From Roseovarius indicus (GTDB lineage: Bacteria; Pseudomonadota; Alphaproteobacteria; Rhodobacterales; Rhodobacteraceae): 64,000 nucleotides of DNA. The notes under the pieces were generated by a model. The model worked only from the letters and a program-made list of their open reading frames with translations, searched no databases and was not told the origin of the DNA. Location: positions 4,340,001-4,404,000 of the forward strand of contig NZ_CP031598.1 in assembly GCF_008728195.1 (NCBI RefSeq). The letters are read 5' to 3'. The translations under genes were made by a program, and so were the position numbers. Shown piece by piece: positions 53,666-62,900 of this stretch; position 1 is the stretch's first letter, and each line of letters opens with the position of its first letter.

Positions 53666-54961
53666 ATGACCGTCACCCTGCTCTCCGTCATCCTGCTGAT
53701 CCTGCTCTTCGCCTTTCTCGGCGCGGGCCTCTGGGTCGCGCTGTCCCTTCTCGGCGTCGGCATCGCGGCCATGGCGCTCTTCTCCAACGCGCCCCTGGGC
53801 CTCGTGATGGCCACGACCATGTGGGGCCACAGCAACAACTGGGCCCTCGCCGCCCTGCCGCTCTTCATCTGGATGGGCGAAATCCTCTTCCGCTCGCGCC
53901 TGTCCGAGGATATGTTCGCCGGCCTCGCCCCGTGGATGAACCGCCTTCCCGGCCAGCTTCTGCACGTCAACGTCTTCGCCTGCGGGATCTTCGCCGCGGT
54001 CTCCGGCTCCTCCGCCGCCACGGCGGCCACCATCGGCAAGCTCTCCATCCCCGAACTCAAGGAACGCGGCTACCCCGAGAAAATGGTGATCGGCACGCTG
54101 GCGGGCTCGGCCACGCTGGGCCTCCTGATCCCGCCCTCGATCATCCTCATCGTCTATGGCGTCGCAACCGAGCAATCCATCGCCCGGCTTTTCGTGGCTG
54201 GCGTCCTGCCGGGGCTGATGCTGGTGGCGCTCTTCGTGGGCTTCCTCGCCGTCTGGTCCCTGCTCAACCGCCATCGCCTTCCGGATGAATCCGAGAACGT
54301 GCCCTTCCGCGAACGCCTGCGCCGCTCTCGCCGGCTGATCCCCGTGCTGCTGCTGATCCTCGGCGTCATCGGGTCGATCTATGCCGGCCTCGCCTCGCCC
54401 ACCGACGCCGCGGCGGTGGGGGTCGTGCTGGCCCTCATCCTGTCGTGGAGCTCCGGCTCCCTCACCTTCCAGACCTTCAAGGACGGGCTGATGGGCGCGA
54501 TGGTCACCTCCTGCATGATCGCCTTCATCCTCGCCGGCGCCTCCTTCCTGACCGTGGCGATGGGCTTTACCGGCATCCCGCGCACGCTGGCGGAATGGAT
54601 CGGCTCGATGGAGCTGTCGACCTTCACCCTGCTCGCCGCCCTCACCATCTTCTTCGTGATCCTCGGCTGCTTCCTCGACGGCATTTCCGTCGTCGTCCTC
54701 ACCGCCTCGGTCATCATGCCAATGGTGCTCGAGGCCGGGATCGACCCGCTCTGGTTCGGCATCTTCCTCGTCATCGTGGTCGAGATGTCGCAGATCACCC
54801 CACCGGTGGGCTTCAACCTCTTCGTCCTGCAATCCCTCACCGGCCGCGACATCCTCAGCGTCGCGGTGGCGGCCCTGCCGTTCTTCTGCCTGATGATCGT
54901 GGCGATTATTCTGATCATCATCTTCCCCGAAATCGTCACCTTCCTGCCGGGGCAGATGTGA
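53666..54961 (+). CDS. dctM: TRAP transporter large membrane subunit (DctM family)
   Basis: 431 residues, about twelve helices. Landmarks: GLVMATTMWGHSNNWALAAL, VNVFACGIFAAVSGSSAATA, ATLGLLIPPSIILIVYGVAT, DLSQITPPVGFN-like EMSQITPPVGFNLFVLQSL. Carries the sodium-coupled transport path. Its stop overlaps the pxpB GTG start. Confidence 0.94.
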   Translation: MTVTLLSVILLILLFAFLGAGLWVALSLLGVGIAAMALFSNAPLGLVMATTMWGHSNNWALAALPLFIWMGEILFRSRLSEDMFAGLAPWMNRLPGQLLHVNVFACGIFAAVSGSSAATAATIGKLSIPELKERGYPEKMVIGTLAGSATLGLLIPPSIILIVYGVATEQSIARLFVAGVLPGLMLVALFVGFLAVWSLLNRHRLPDESENVPFRERLRRSRRLIPVLLLILGVIGSIYAGLASPTDAAAVGVVLALILSWSSGSLTFQTFKDGLMGAMVTSCMIAFILAGASFLTVAMGFTGIPRTLAEWIGSMELSTFTLLAALTIFFVILGCFLDGISVVVLTASVIMPMVLEAGIDPLWFGIFLVIVVEMSQITPPVGFNLFVLQSLTGRDILSVAVAALPFFCLMIVAIILIIIFPEIVTFLPGQM

Positions 54962-55713
54962 CCGAGACCATCGACGATACAAACACCGACACCGGCCCGC
55001 GCATCCGCACCGCCGGGGTCGACGGCATGCTGGTCAGCTTCGGCGACAGCCTGAGCGAACCGGCCAACCGCGCCGCGCTGGCCTTCCGCTCCGAGATCGA
55101 ACAGCGAGGCTGGGACGGGGTGGAAGAGAGTACCACCTCGCTCGTCTCGACCTACCTGCGCTTCGACCCGCTGCACCTGGGCCATGCCGAGCTGAAACAG
55201 AAGCTCGACACCCTGCTGGCAGAGCGCGACTGGTACGACGCGCCGCTGCCCGCCGGCCGCAGCCTCTGGCGCATCCCGGCCGTGTTCTGCACCGACCTCG
55301 GCCCACAGCTTGAGCAGGCGGCAGAGGCCGCAGGCCTCACCCCCGAACAAGCCATCAAGGATTTCACTCAGTCCCGCGTGCGCGTCCAGACCATCGGCTT
55401 CGCCCCCGGCCAGCCCTACCTGGGCGAATTACCCGAAGCTTGGGACATTCCCCGCCAAAGCACCCTCACCAGCCGCATTCCCGAGGGCGCCCTTGCGGTC
55501 GCCATCCGGCAAATGGTGCTCTTCTCCGTCGCCACCCCCACCGGCTGGCAACATATCGGCCAGACCGCCATGCGCCTCTTCCAGCCCGAGGCCGACGAGC
55601 CCTTCCTGCTGCGCCCCGGCGACGAGGTGGAGTTCACCCAAATCGATGCCGAAACCCTTTCGAACATGCGAAACGACCCGCATGGCGGGGCCGAGCGGTC
55701 AGACCTGCCATGA
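54958..55713 (+). CDS. pxpB: 5-oxoprolinase subunit B (KipI type)
   Basis: 251 residues from GTG 54958 (GTGA overlap with dctM); the frame runs on upstream inside dctM but KipI similarity begins only here. VDGMLVSFGDSLSEPANRAA, STYLRFDPLHLGHAELKQ, GFAPGQPYLGELPEAWDIPR, GWQHIGQTAMRLFQPEADEP. Subunit of the ATP-dependent prokaryotic 5-oxoprolinase that makes glutamate from 5-oxoproline. Confidence 0.92.
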   Translation: MTETIDDTNTDTGPRIRTAGVDGMLVSFGDSLSEPANRAALAFRSEIEQRGWDGVEESTTSLVSTYLRFDPLHLGHAELKQKLDTLLAERDWYDAPLPAGRSLWRIPAVFCTDLGPQLEQAAEAAGLTPEQAIKDFTQSRVRVQTIGFAPGQPYLGELPEAWDIPRQSTLTSRIPEGALAVAIRQMVLFSVATPTGWQHIGQTAMRLFQPEADEPFLLRPGDEVEFTQIDAETLSNMRNDPHGGAERSDLP

Positions 55714-56741
55714 CCGACACCCTGACCATCCACCGCGCCGGGCCGGGCCTGACCCTGCAGGATATGGGCCGCCCCGGCTACCTCGCCCTCGGCCTGTCCC
55801 GCGGCGGCGCTGCCGACCGGCTGGCGCTGGCCGAAGGCGCGGCACTCCTCGGCCAATCGACCGACCTGACCGCCATCGAAATGACCGGCATGGGCGGCGA
55901 GTTCGAAGCCACCCGCGACACAAGCATCGCCCTCACCGGCGCGCCGATGGCCGCCGCCATCGACGGCACCCGCATCGCCTGGAACGCCAGCCACACCCTG
56001 CCCGCCCAGGCCCGCCTGACCATCGGCTCGGCCAGCGAAGGCGTCTACGGCTACCTCCATGTCGGCGGCGGCGTCCATCCGCCCGAACGGCTCGGCGCCC
56101 ATTCGGCTCATTTGGCCGCGGGCATCGGCGGCCCGCTCGAGGCCGGCAACCGGATCGATCTCGGCCCCGACGACCGCACCACCACCGGCCTGATGCTCCC
56201 CAAGGACAGCCGCTTCGCCGGCGGCACCATCCGCATCCTGCCCTCGATCCACACGGACGCCTTCCCGCAAGACCTCTGCACCCGGTTCGAGGACACCGCC
56301 TTCACCCGCGACACCCGCGGCAACCGCATGGGCGTGCAACTGAAATGGGAGGGCGACGGCTTCCTCCCCGAGATCGGCCGCAAGATCGTCTCGGAAGTCA
56401 TCATGCCCGGCGACATCCAGATCATCGGCGACGGCACCCCCTACGTGCTGCTCAGCGAATGCCAGACGACCGGCGGCTACCCCCGCATCGCGACCGTCCT
56501 GCCCTGCGACCTGCCCCGCATCGCGCAAGCCCCGGCAGGCGCGCCGCTGAGCTTCCGCTTCGTCACCCTAGAAGACGCGGTCGAGGCCGAGCGCAAGGCG
56601 GCACAGGCCGTCGCCGACCTGCCCAAGCGCCGCCAACCCCTGATCCGCGACCCGGCCACCATCCCGAACCTCTTGGCCTACCAGCTCATCTCGGGCATGA
56701 CGGCGGGCCGCGAGCTTGACCCTGAAGGAGCATGCCAATGA
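55710..56741 (+). CDS. pxpC: 5-oxoprolinase subunit C (KipA type)
   Basis: 343 residues from ATG 55710. IHRAGPGLTLQDMGRPGYLA, LSRGGAADRLALAEGAALLG, YGYLHVGGGVHPPERLGAHS, RTRGNRMGVQL-like DTRGNRMGVQLKWEG, SECQTTGGYPRIATV. ATGA coupling to pxpB and pxpA. Functions with PxpA and PxpB. Confidence 0.93.
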   Translation: MTDTLTIHRAGPGLTLQDMGRPGYLALGLSRGGAADRLALAEGAALLGQSTDLTAIEMTGMGGEFEATRDTSIALTGAPMAAAIDGTRIAWNASHTLPAQARLTIGSASEGVYGYLHVGGGVHPPERLGAHSAHLAAGIGGPLEAGNRIDLGPDDRTTTGLMLPKDSRFAGGTIRILPSIHTDAFPQDLCTRFEDTAFTRDTRGNRMGVQLKWEGDGFLPEIGRKIVSEVIMPGDIQIIGDGTPYVLLSECQTTGGYPRIATVLPCDLPRIAQAPAGAPLSFRFVTLEDAVEAERKAAQAVADLPKRRQPLIRDPATIPNLLAYQLISGMTAGRELDPEGACQ

Positions 56742-57511
56742 CACGAACCGTCGATCTGAACGCCGATATGGGCGAAAGCTTTGGCCCTTGGGTCATGGGC
56801 AACGATGCGGCGCTGCTGGATGTCGTGACCTCGGCCAACATCGCCTGTGGCCTGCACGCGGGCGACTGGGACACCATGGCTGAAACCATGAAACGGGCAG
56901 TCGCCAACGGCGTGGGCCTCGGCGCCCATCCCGGCTTCCCCGACCTTCAGGGCTTCGGCCGCCGCCGGATGCACATGCCCGCCGCCTCGCTCGCCAACCT
57001 CGTCCGCTACCAGGTCGCCGCGGCCGAGGGAATGGCGCGGGCAGCGGGCGGCACCCTCCGGCACCTCAAGCTGCACGGGGCGATGGCCAACATGGCCTCG
57101 GAAGACGAGGCCATGGCCCGCGCCTGCTACGAGGCCGCGCTCTCCGTCGCGCCTGACCTCATCGTCATGGTCCTGGCCGGCACCGCACAGGAGAAAGCCG
57201 CACGCGCCCTCGGCTGCCCCATCGCGCACGAAATCTTTGCCGACCGCGCCTATAACGACGACGCCACCCTCGTCGACCGCAGCCAGCCCGGCGCCGTTAT
57301 CCACGACCCTGATCTCGCCGGGCAGCGCATGGTCGAGATGATCCGCGAAGGCGCCATCATCACCGCCAGCGACACGCGGATCGAAACCCGCATCGACACG
57401 ATCTGCCTGCACGGCGATACGGCCGAAGCGGTCGACATTGCCAGGACCGTCCGGCAAACGCTGAAAGACTCCGGCATCACCCTGCGGCGGTTTCACGACA
57501 CTCCGGGCTAG
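56738..57511 (+). CDS. pxpA: 5-oxoprolinase subunit A (LamB/YcsF type)
   Basis: 257 residues from ATG 56738 (ATGA overlap; GAAGGAG 8 nt upstream favours it over ATG 56732). VDLNADMGESFGPWVMGNDA, SANIACGLHAGDWDTMAETM, GAHPGFPDLQGFGRRRMHMP and HEIFADRAYNDDATLVDRSQ are diagnostic. Completes PxpABC in one operon with a TRAP importer, so uptake and hydrolysis of 5-oxoproline is the natural reading. Confidence 0.94.
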   Translation: MTRTVDLNADMGESFGPWVMGNDAALLDVVTSANIACGLHAGDWDTMAETMKRAVANGVGLGAHPGFPDLQGFGRRRMHMPAASLANLVRYQVAAAEGMARAAGGTLRHLKLHGAMANMASEDEAMARACYEAALSVAPDLIVMVLAGTAQEKAARALGCPIAHEIFADRAYNDDATLVDRSQPGAVIHDPDLAGQRMVEMIREGAIITASDTRIETRIDTICLHGDTAEAVDIARTVRQTLKDSGITLRRFHDTPG

Positions 57512-58695
57512 TTCACCGGCGGCGACAATACGGCCAACGGCGTGTCGGGCGGATAAGCGGCGATATCGGGCAGCTCGGCCATCAGATCGCAATCCTGACA
57601 GGGGTCGACCGCCCGAAAGATAACCCGCGGCGCGGTTCCGGCATATCGCAGGCGGGTCAGCTCCAGCCCACGGGTATGCGGGTTGCCCTCGCCGGCGCGC
57701 ATGTCCATCAGGCTGCTGAAATCCTGCCACGAGAACGTCTCGACAAGACAGCTGTATTCCCGGCCGGACAAGGCGTCGACGAAACCGCCAGTCGTACCGA
57801 CATGATCCTCGCCCGCCGCCTCGAACGTCATGCTCTCCGGGCCGGCTTCCAGGTCCGCCGCATCCCCAAGCCCAAGCGCGGCATTCCGGCAGACCGCGTT
57901 CAGAAAGGTCTCGCGATCCGGGTCGTAGCCGCCAAAGCTCAGCTGCGTCGGCTCCACCTCGATACCCCAACGGACGGCATCGCCGACCGTCTCGACCCGG
58001 GCCATGCCGGGCGCGACGGCACCAATCATCTGCGCCACCCCGTCAGAGGTCAGGAAAAGGGTCTTCTCCGCCACCGCTTGCGTCAGCCACGCGACGCTAT
58101 CCGCCGCGCCCTGAACCCACGCCGCAAGCTGGCTGTCGTCAACGCTCCCCTCGGGCCGAACCGGCAAAGGCGCCTGCAACCCCAAGACGCCCTCGGGATG
58201 CAATAACGCGTTCGGGCGGTTCTCGTAGGCCGGGGTATTCTCGAACCGCAGAAACCGACCGGCCAGAAAGACCAGCGCACAGGCCCCCTCGCACCGGTCT
58301 CCCCGCGCAACCGCCGTTGGCACACCGCCCAGGGCCGCCCGCGCGTCGGCGCGCATGTACTGCACGATCTTCTTGGCCTCGGCCACCGACCCGCCGGGAC
58401 TGTTCAGACAAAGCCGGTGCGTGAAGAAGAAATCGCCGTAATCGACCGCCGGCGACAGGTTGCGAAAGACGATCTCGCGGAAATCGGGATGGTCCGGCAG
58501 GATACCTTCGCCGAAATTCTGTTGCAGAACAGATCGCAGACGATCCAGATCACCCTCGGCAATCTCCCCCGTCAGCCGAACAGTGCAGCCCATCTCGCGC
58601 ATCGGCTCGGTCATGTCGGTTTCAATATCCGCCGCGACCGATGCCGTGGCGACACCACAGACCACGCCCAAAACTCCCAAGGCTCGGAAGATCAT
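57508..58695 (-). CDS. secreted ClpP/crotonase-fold protein (COG3904-like) lacking the serine
   Basis: 395 residues from ATG 58695 with GGAGGAGGGG upstream. Signal peptide ends TASVAAD (about residue 22). LCLNSPGGSVAEAKKIVQYM is the Gly-rich oxyanion strand of periplasmic ClpP-like proteins, followed by RGDRCEGACALVFLAGR. Relatives have CASAC or CLSAC here with the nucleophilic Ser; this protein has CEGAC, so it is probably not a serine hydrolase. Six or more Cys suggest disulfides. Converges on pxpA with a 4-bp overlap. Confidence 0.75.
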   Translation of the reverse strand: MIFRALGVLGVVCGVATASVAADIETDMTEPMREMGCTVRLTGEIAEGDLDRLRSVLQQNFGEGILPDHPDFREIVFRNLSPAVDYGDFFFTHRLCLNSPGGSVAEAKKIVQYMRADARAALGGVPTAVARGDRCEGACALVFLAGRFLRFENTPAYENRPNALLHPEGVLGLQAPLPVRPEGSVDDSQLAAWVQGAADSVAWLTQAVAEKTLFLTSDGVAQMIGAVAPGMARVETVGDAVRWGIEVEPTQLSFGGYDPDRETFLNAVCRNAALGLGDAADLEAGPESMTFEAAGEDHVGTTGGFVDALSGREYSCLVETFSWQDFSSLMDMRAGEGNPHTRGLELTRLRYAGTAPRVIFRAVDPCQDCDLMAELPDIAAYPPDTPLAVLSPPVN

Positions 58696-58869
58696 CCGCC
58701 CCTCCTCCGTCAACGCCCGCTCATCTGCACCCATCCTGCGCCCTGCCCTGCACGCTGGCAAGAAAAAGCGGCCGCCGGACCCCGGCATTCACATTCCGGT
58801 TCTCCCACTTGAGTGGCGCCCGCGCCGTGGTATGATGGAGACGCACCACTGGCCTTACGGAGGCAACAG

Positions 58870-59163
58870 ATGCATACCGAACTGAAAACACGCCGCCGCG
58901 TTCTGCTCGTCACCTACCGCCGCTATCTCGAAGCCGAGAGGGCGCTGACGGTAGCCCGTCAGGAAATGAAAGCCTGGTTCCCCGCCGCAAGCCGCCCCCT
59001 GGATACCGCCATCGGCCAGCCCGGCTCGCGGATCCGGGGCATCTACGACCGCCGCGAGCGGGCGATGCTGCAACTGGCAACGGCGAAAGCCAAGCTCGAA
59101 CAGGCCCGGCGCCGTCTCGCCGCGAAACGGCCCGCGCCGCTGCAACTGGTCTGGATCAGGTAG
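58870..59163 (+). CDS. small basic helical protein, hypothetical
   Basis: 97 residues from ATG 58870, with GGAGG 7 nt upstream. Strongly basic and helical (TELKTRRRVLLVTYRRYLEA, MLQLATAKAKLEQARRRLAA), likely coiled coil, possibly nucleic-acid binding. No family recognised. Monocistronic, convergent with the ZIP transporter gene. Confidence 0.6.
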   Translation: MHTELKTRRRVLLVTYRRYLEAERALTVARQEMKAWFPAASRPLDTAIGQPGSRIRGIYDRRERAMLQLATAKAKLEQARRRLAAKRPAPLQLVWIR

Positions 59164-59173
59164 CGATCCGCGG

Positions 59174-59887
59174 TCAGCTCACCAACGCGTGGCCGACCAT
59201 ACCGAGCGAAAAACCCAGCAGCGCCGCCAGGGATGGCGCCTGCTTGTACTTGAGATGCGCTTTCACGGCGATGTCCTGAAATGTCAGGAACAGGATGCCC
59301 CCGGCCGCAACCATCATGATCGTGCCGGTCAGGATCGGCCGCTCGGCAAGGAAGAAATACCCCAGCAACACGGCCGCCGGCCCAATCAGCGCCAGCACGA
59401 AAAAGATCCGCATCACATGGGCCCTCCGGTGATGCCGCCCGCCCCGCAACTCACGCCAGGCGTTGAACGCTTCGGGCAGGTTCTGGGCCCCGATCAGAAA
59501 GGCCAGAAGCGCCGCTTCCGGCGTCCGCGCGGCCATCATCGCCCCGAGTGACGCCGCCTCCGGCACGAAGTCGGTGAGCATCGCGATAAACTGCGCATTC
59601 TGCGAGGCCTTCTTGCTTTGCAAGTATTCAAGCAGCGCGAACAGCGCGCCCCCGCCAAAGAACGTCAGCACCGACGCCCAGATCGGCAGCAGGTCCAGCG
59701 CCTCGGGCACCAGCACGAAGGCAACCGCCGAAACAAGGATGCCCCCGCCAAACGCGATCACGCTGTGGCGGAACTCCTGCTCGAGCCAGTTGGGCTGGAT
59801 ACGCTCGATACTGGCCAGGTAACCGCCGGCCGGAATCATCAACCCGGCGAACAGGCCATACACAATCGCAAGAAGAACGTCGGGCAT
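59174..59887 (-). CDS. ZIP-family divalent metal transporter
   Basis: 237 residues, seven to eight membrane helices. Metal-path residues occur in HSVIAFGGGILVSAVAFVLVPEAL (H, E; residues ~41-64), FVPEAASLGAMMAA and GAQNLPEAFNAW, with a His-rich loop (GGRHHRRAH). ZIP members take up zinc, iron or manganese. Monocistronic; the metal cannot be told from sequence. Confidence 0.88.
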   Translation of the reverse strand: MPDVLLAIVYGLFAGLMIPAGGYLASIERIQPNWLEQEFRHSVIAFGGGILVSAVAFVLVPEALDLLPIWASVLTFFGGGALFALLEYLQSKKASQNAQFIAMLTDFVPEAASLGAMMAARTPEAALLAFLIGAQNLPEAFNAWRELRGGRHHRRAHVMRIFFVLALIGPAAVLLGYFFLAERPILTGTIMMVAAGGILFLTFQDIAVKAHLKYKQAPSLAALLGFSLGMVGHALVS

Positions 59888-59968
59888 CGAAGCGGGCTTT
59901 CGAACAGTCGGAATAACGGGCTCGGGGCCGACACTATTCCAATCCCCGGCAGCTTCAAGTGAGCCTGC

Positions 59969-62900
59969 CTAGTCCGAGCTCTCGGTCATCTCGTCGATCT
60001 TCGCCTTGAGCGGCGCCAGAAGCCCGCGGTAATGCGCAGGCGGGTTTTCAAGCGCGCCCACCAACTGGGCCTGAAGCCTGGGCAGGATCGGCGTCATGTC
60101 CGGCACGCCGCGCACCATGTCGCCCACCATGGTGATGGTCGCGTCCCCTTCCTGCCCGGTCCCCCTCGCCGAAAGCGTCACCTCCATCCTCGCCCCCGCC
60201 GAAGTCGGAGAGATCCGGCCCCTCAGGGTGACCAGCGCCTGGTCCATCCGACGGTCCTCCATGCTCAGGACAAGGCCGCCATCCTCGCCGACACTGGCAT
60301 CGGCCAATGCGAGGAACGCGGAAAGGCCGCTCTCGTCGTCGGGCAGCTGCAGCGAGATCTCCCCCTCCTCGCTTTGCCGGACGATCATGCCATAGTCGAT
60401 GCCCTCGAACATCATGTCGATGACGGCAACGCCACCGAACGCCGCAACGCCGATGATCGCCAGCCCGAAACCATCGAGCGCCCCGACGGTAACCGCTTCG
60501 CCCAAAGAGCCCAGACCGCTATCGTCCTCCCTGGCCGCCGCTTCCGCCTCCTGCCGCTCGATCTCCTTCTCAAGCTCCTCGGCCATGATGGCGACCCAGC
60601 GATGCGCACAGGGCCGCGCCTCGCGACAGGTGATCGCGATGCGCGAGCCTTCCTCCACCGAGACATCGAGCTCCACATGGGTGACCTTGAACGTGCCCAC
60701 CCATTCCCCCGCGACCGCGAAGGCGCCGGGCTCACCGGTCTCCTCCTCGTCGCCGCCATCGTTTTCGCCGCCGTCGGGTTCGACAGGCTCAGGCACCTCG
60801 CCCTCATCCTCCTCGCTCTCTTCCGGCGCCACGCTCGCGGTCACGAAGGTCGTCACGGTCAGCGTCACACCCTGCGTCGCCGGGTCGATCGGCGTGCCGG
60901 CCCCCGGGCTCTGTTCCAGCACCCGGTCAGGCTCCTCCCCCTCTTCGGCAGGCCGGCCGGGCACGGTGGTGACGACGATGCGCTCGTCGAGCCCCTTCAG
61001 GATCGCCCGCGCCGCCGGTTCGTCCATGCCGGTGACCGGCGGCAAGACGACAAGCCCCTCCGCCGGGTCCTCGTAGGCCGCGAGCGACACCAGCATCCCG
61101 CGCGGCACCAGCGAGGGCCGATCGGGGCTGTCATCCGGCAACGGCGCCTGAACGTAGATACGCCCGATATCCTCGTCCCGTTCCGCCACCTTCGGGCGGC
61201 TGACCTGAAACGTGAACGTCTCGCCATAGGCCTGCTCCACCTCGTCGACCGTCATGTCGACGAGGTCCGGCATCGGGATCAGGTCAAGGAACGGCTCGAA
61301 CTTCAGAACCCCCATATCGAGCGTCACCGTACCGGCGCCCGCCCTGTCCGGCGCGGCGGCAGACACCGAGCCCTTGAAGCTGTTCATCCCGATCCGGGTC
61401 TTGCCCGACACCATCAGCGGCGCCCCGACCGGCACCGGGAATGAAAGATCGAACAGGAACGGCCTTCCGACGATCTCCTCCCAGTCATCCATGACCGGCT
61501 TGGCGCGAAAGCCGGTGCCGAATTGCCCGCGCGGCGCCTCGTCCGCAAAGCGCGCATCGCCAAAAGCGCTGGTTCCCGACAGCCTCAGACTTCCCGGCTG
61601 GTAGAACGGCAGGCGGATGACAATCGGGTCGGGGTCTGTCGGGTTGAGCGGATCGTCGACGATATCGGCACCGATCTTCACCGTTTCGGTCAGGTCGCCA
61701 TCGGGCGTGGCATAGCTTACCAGCAACGCGCGCTCTTGCTTGCGGCCACGAAACGAGGTCCGGATCGTGAAACGTCCATTGACCTCCTCGAAGGCCGACC
61801 CGTCAAGCGTGACCCGCGCCGCGCCCGGATCAAGCAGGGTCCGCCCCGTCCAGTCCTTCAGCGTCACGGTCAGCTGAAACGTCTTGGCCCGCAGCACCTC
61901 GACACTCAGATCACCAAGATTAAGACGCCCGCCCTCGGGCAAGGCCGCTCTGCCCGGGATCGCCGCGGTCAGATAGGTCTCGACCTCGTCATCGGCATAG
62001 AGCAGCACCTCCATCGACAGCCCGTTCGCCAAGGCCACGGGCTCCGCATTGGCAAAACCGAACCCCGCCCGCCTCAGCACGGCGCCGCTATCCGGCAAGA
62101 GGTTCGACCAGATCTGCCCGCCGGCGATGCCGCCAAACCCTTCCATGTCCTCCGGCACCACGAACCGCCCGGTCACGTCGAGATTGCCCCGGGCATAGGC
62201 CGGGATCTCCACCTCAAGCTCAAGCCCGCCAACGTGCTCCGCCACCGAGAACGCCACCGGCTCCGACGTGCCGCGCGCCGTGCCACCGACAACCGTCATC
62301 TCGGCCGTGCCGGTCAACGCATCACCATCCTCGAGGTCCAGCGCCACCGGCCACGGGCCGGCATGGCTGTCATCTCCAACATGAACCCGGCTTTGCTCAG
62401 GCGTCACCTCGGCGCCAGAGGCATCCTTGGCGACGAGCGAAACCGGCACAGCCTCGGCCCGCGGAAGCACGATCTTGACCGGCGCCTTCAATCCGAACAC
62501 GCCCGGCTCCATGGCAACCGATGTAACGGTATCGCTTTCGATCAGCTCAGCCGTCGCGGCATGCGGCGACGGGAAGAAGAAACCCGCCGTCTCGAGATTT
62601 CTGGCCGCCTCGGATGGCAGGTTCAGCTTCGGCGGCACCGGCTCGGTGTTCAGCATGATCTGCGAGAGCGTCCCGCAAAGCTGTGCCCGGAACAGCCCGG
62701 CCCCGTGCAAGGTCAGGATCGGATGCCGGTCGGCCTGCGCCGGCAGGTCCGCGGTTTCGCTCACCAGCTTCCGCCACGGCCGCCCGCCCACATGCAGCTC
62801 CACCTTCTCGCCCTGCGCGGTATCGATCTCCCCCCCGGTGACCTCGAGCGCCCCGCGCAACTCGGCCGGGGCAACCTCGAATTTCAGGTCCGCGCGCGCC

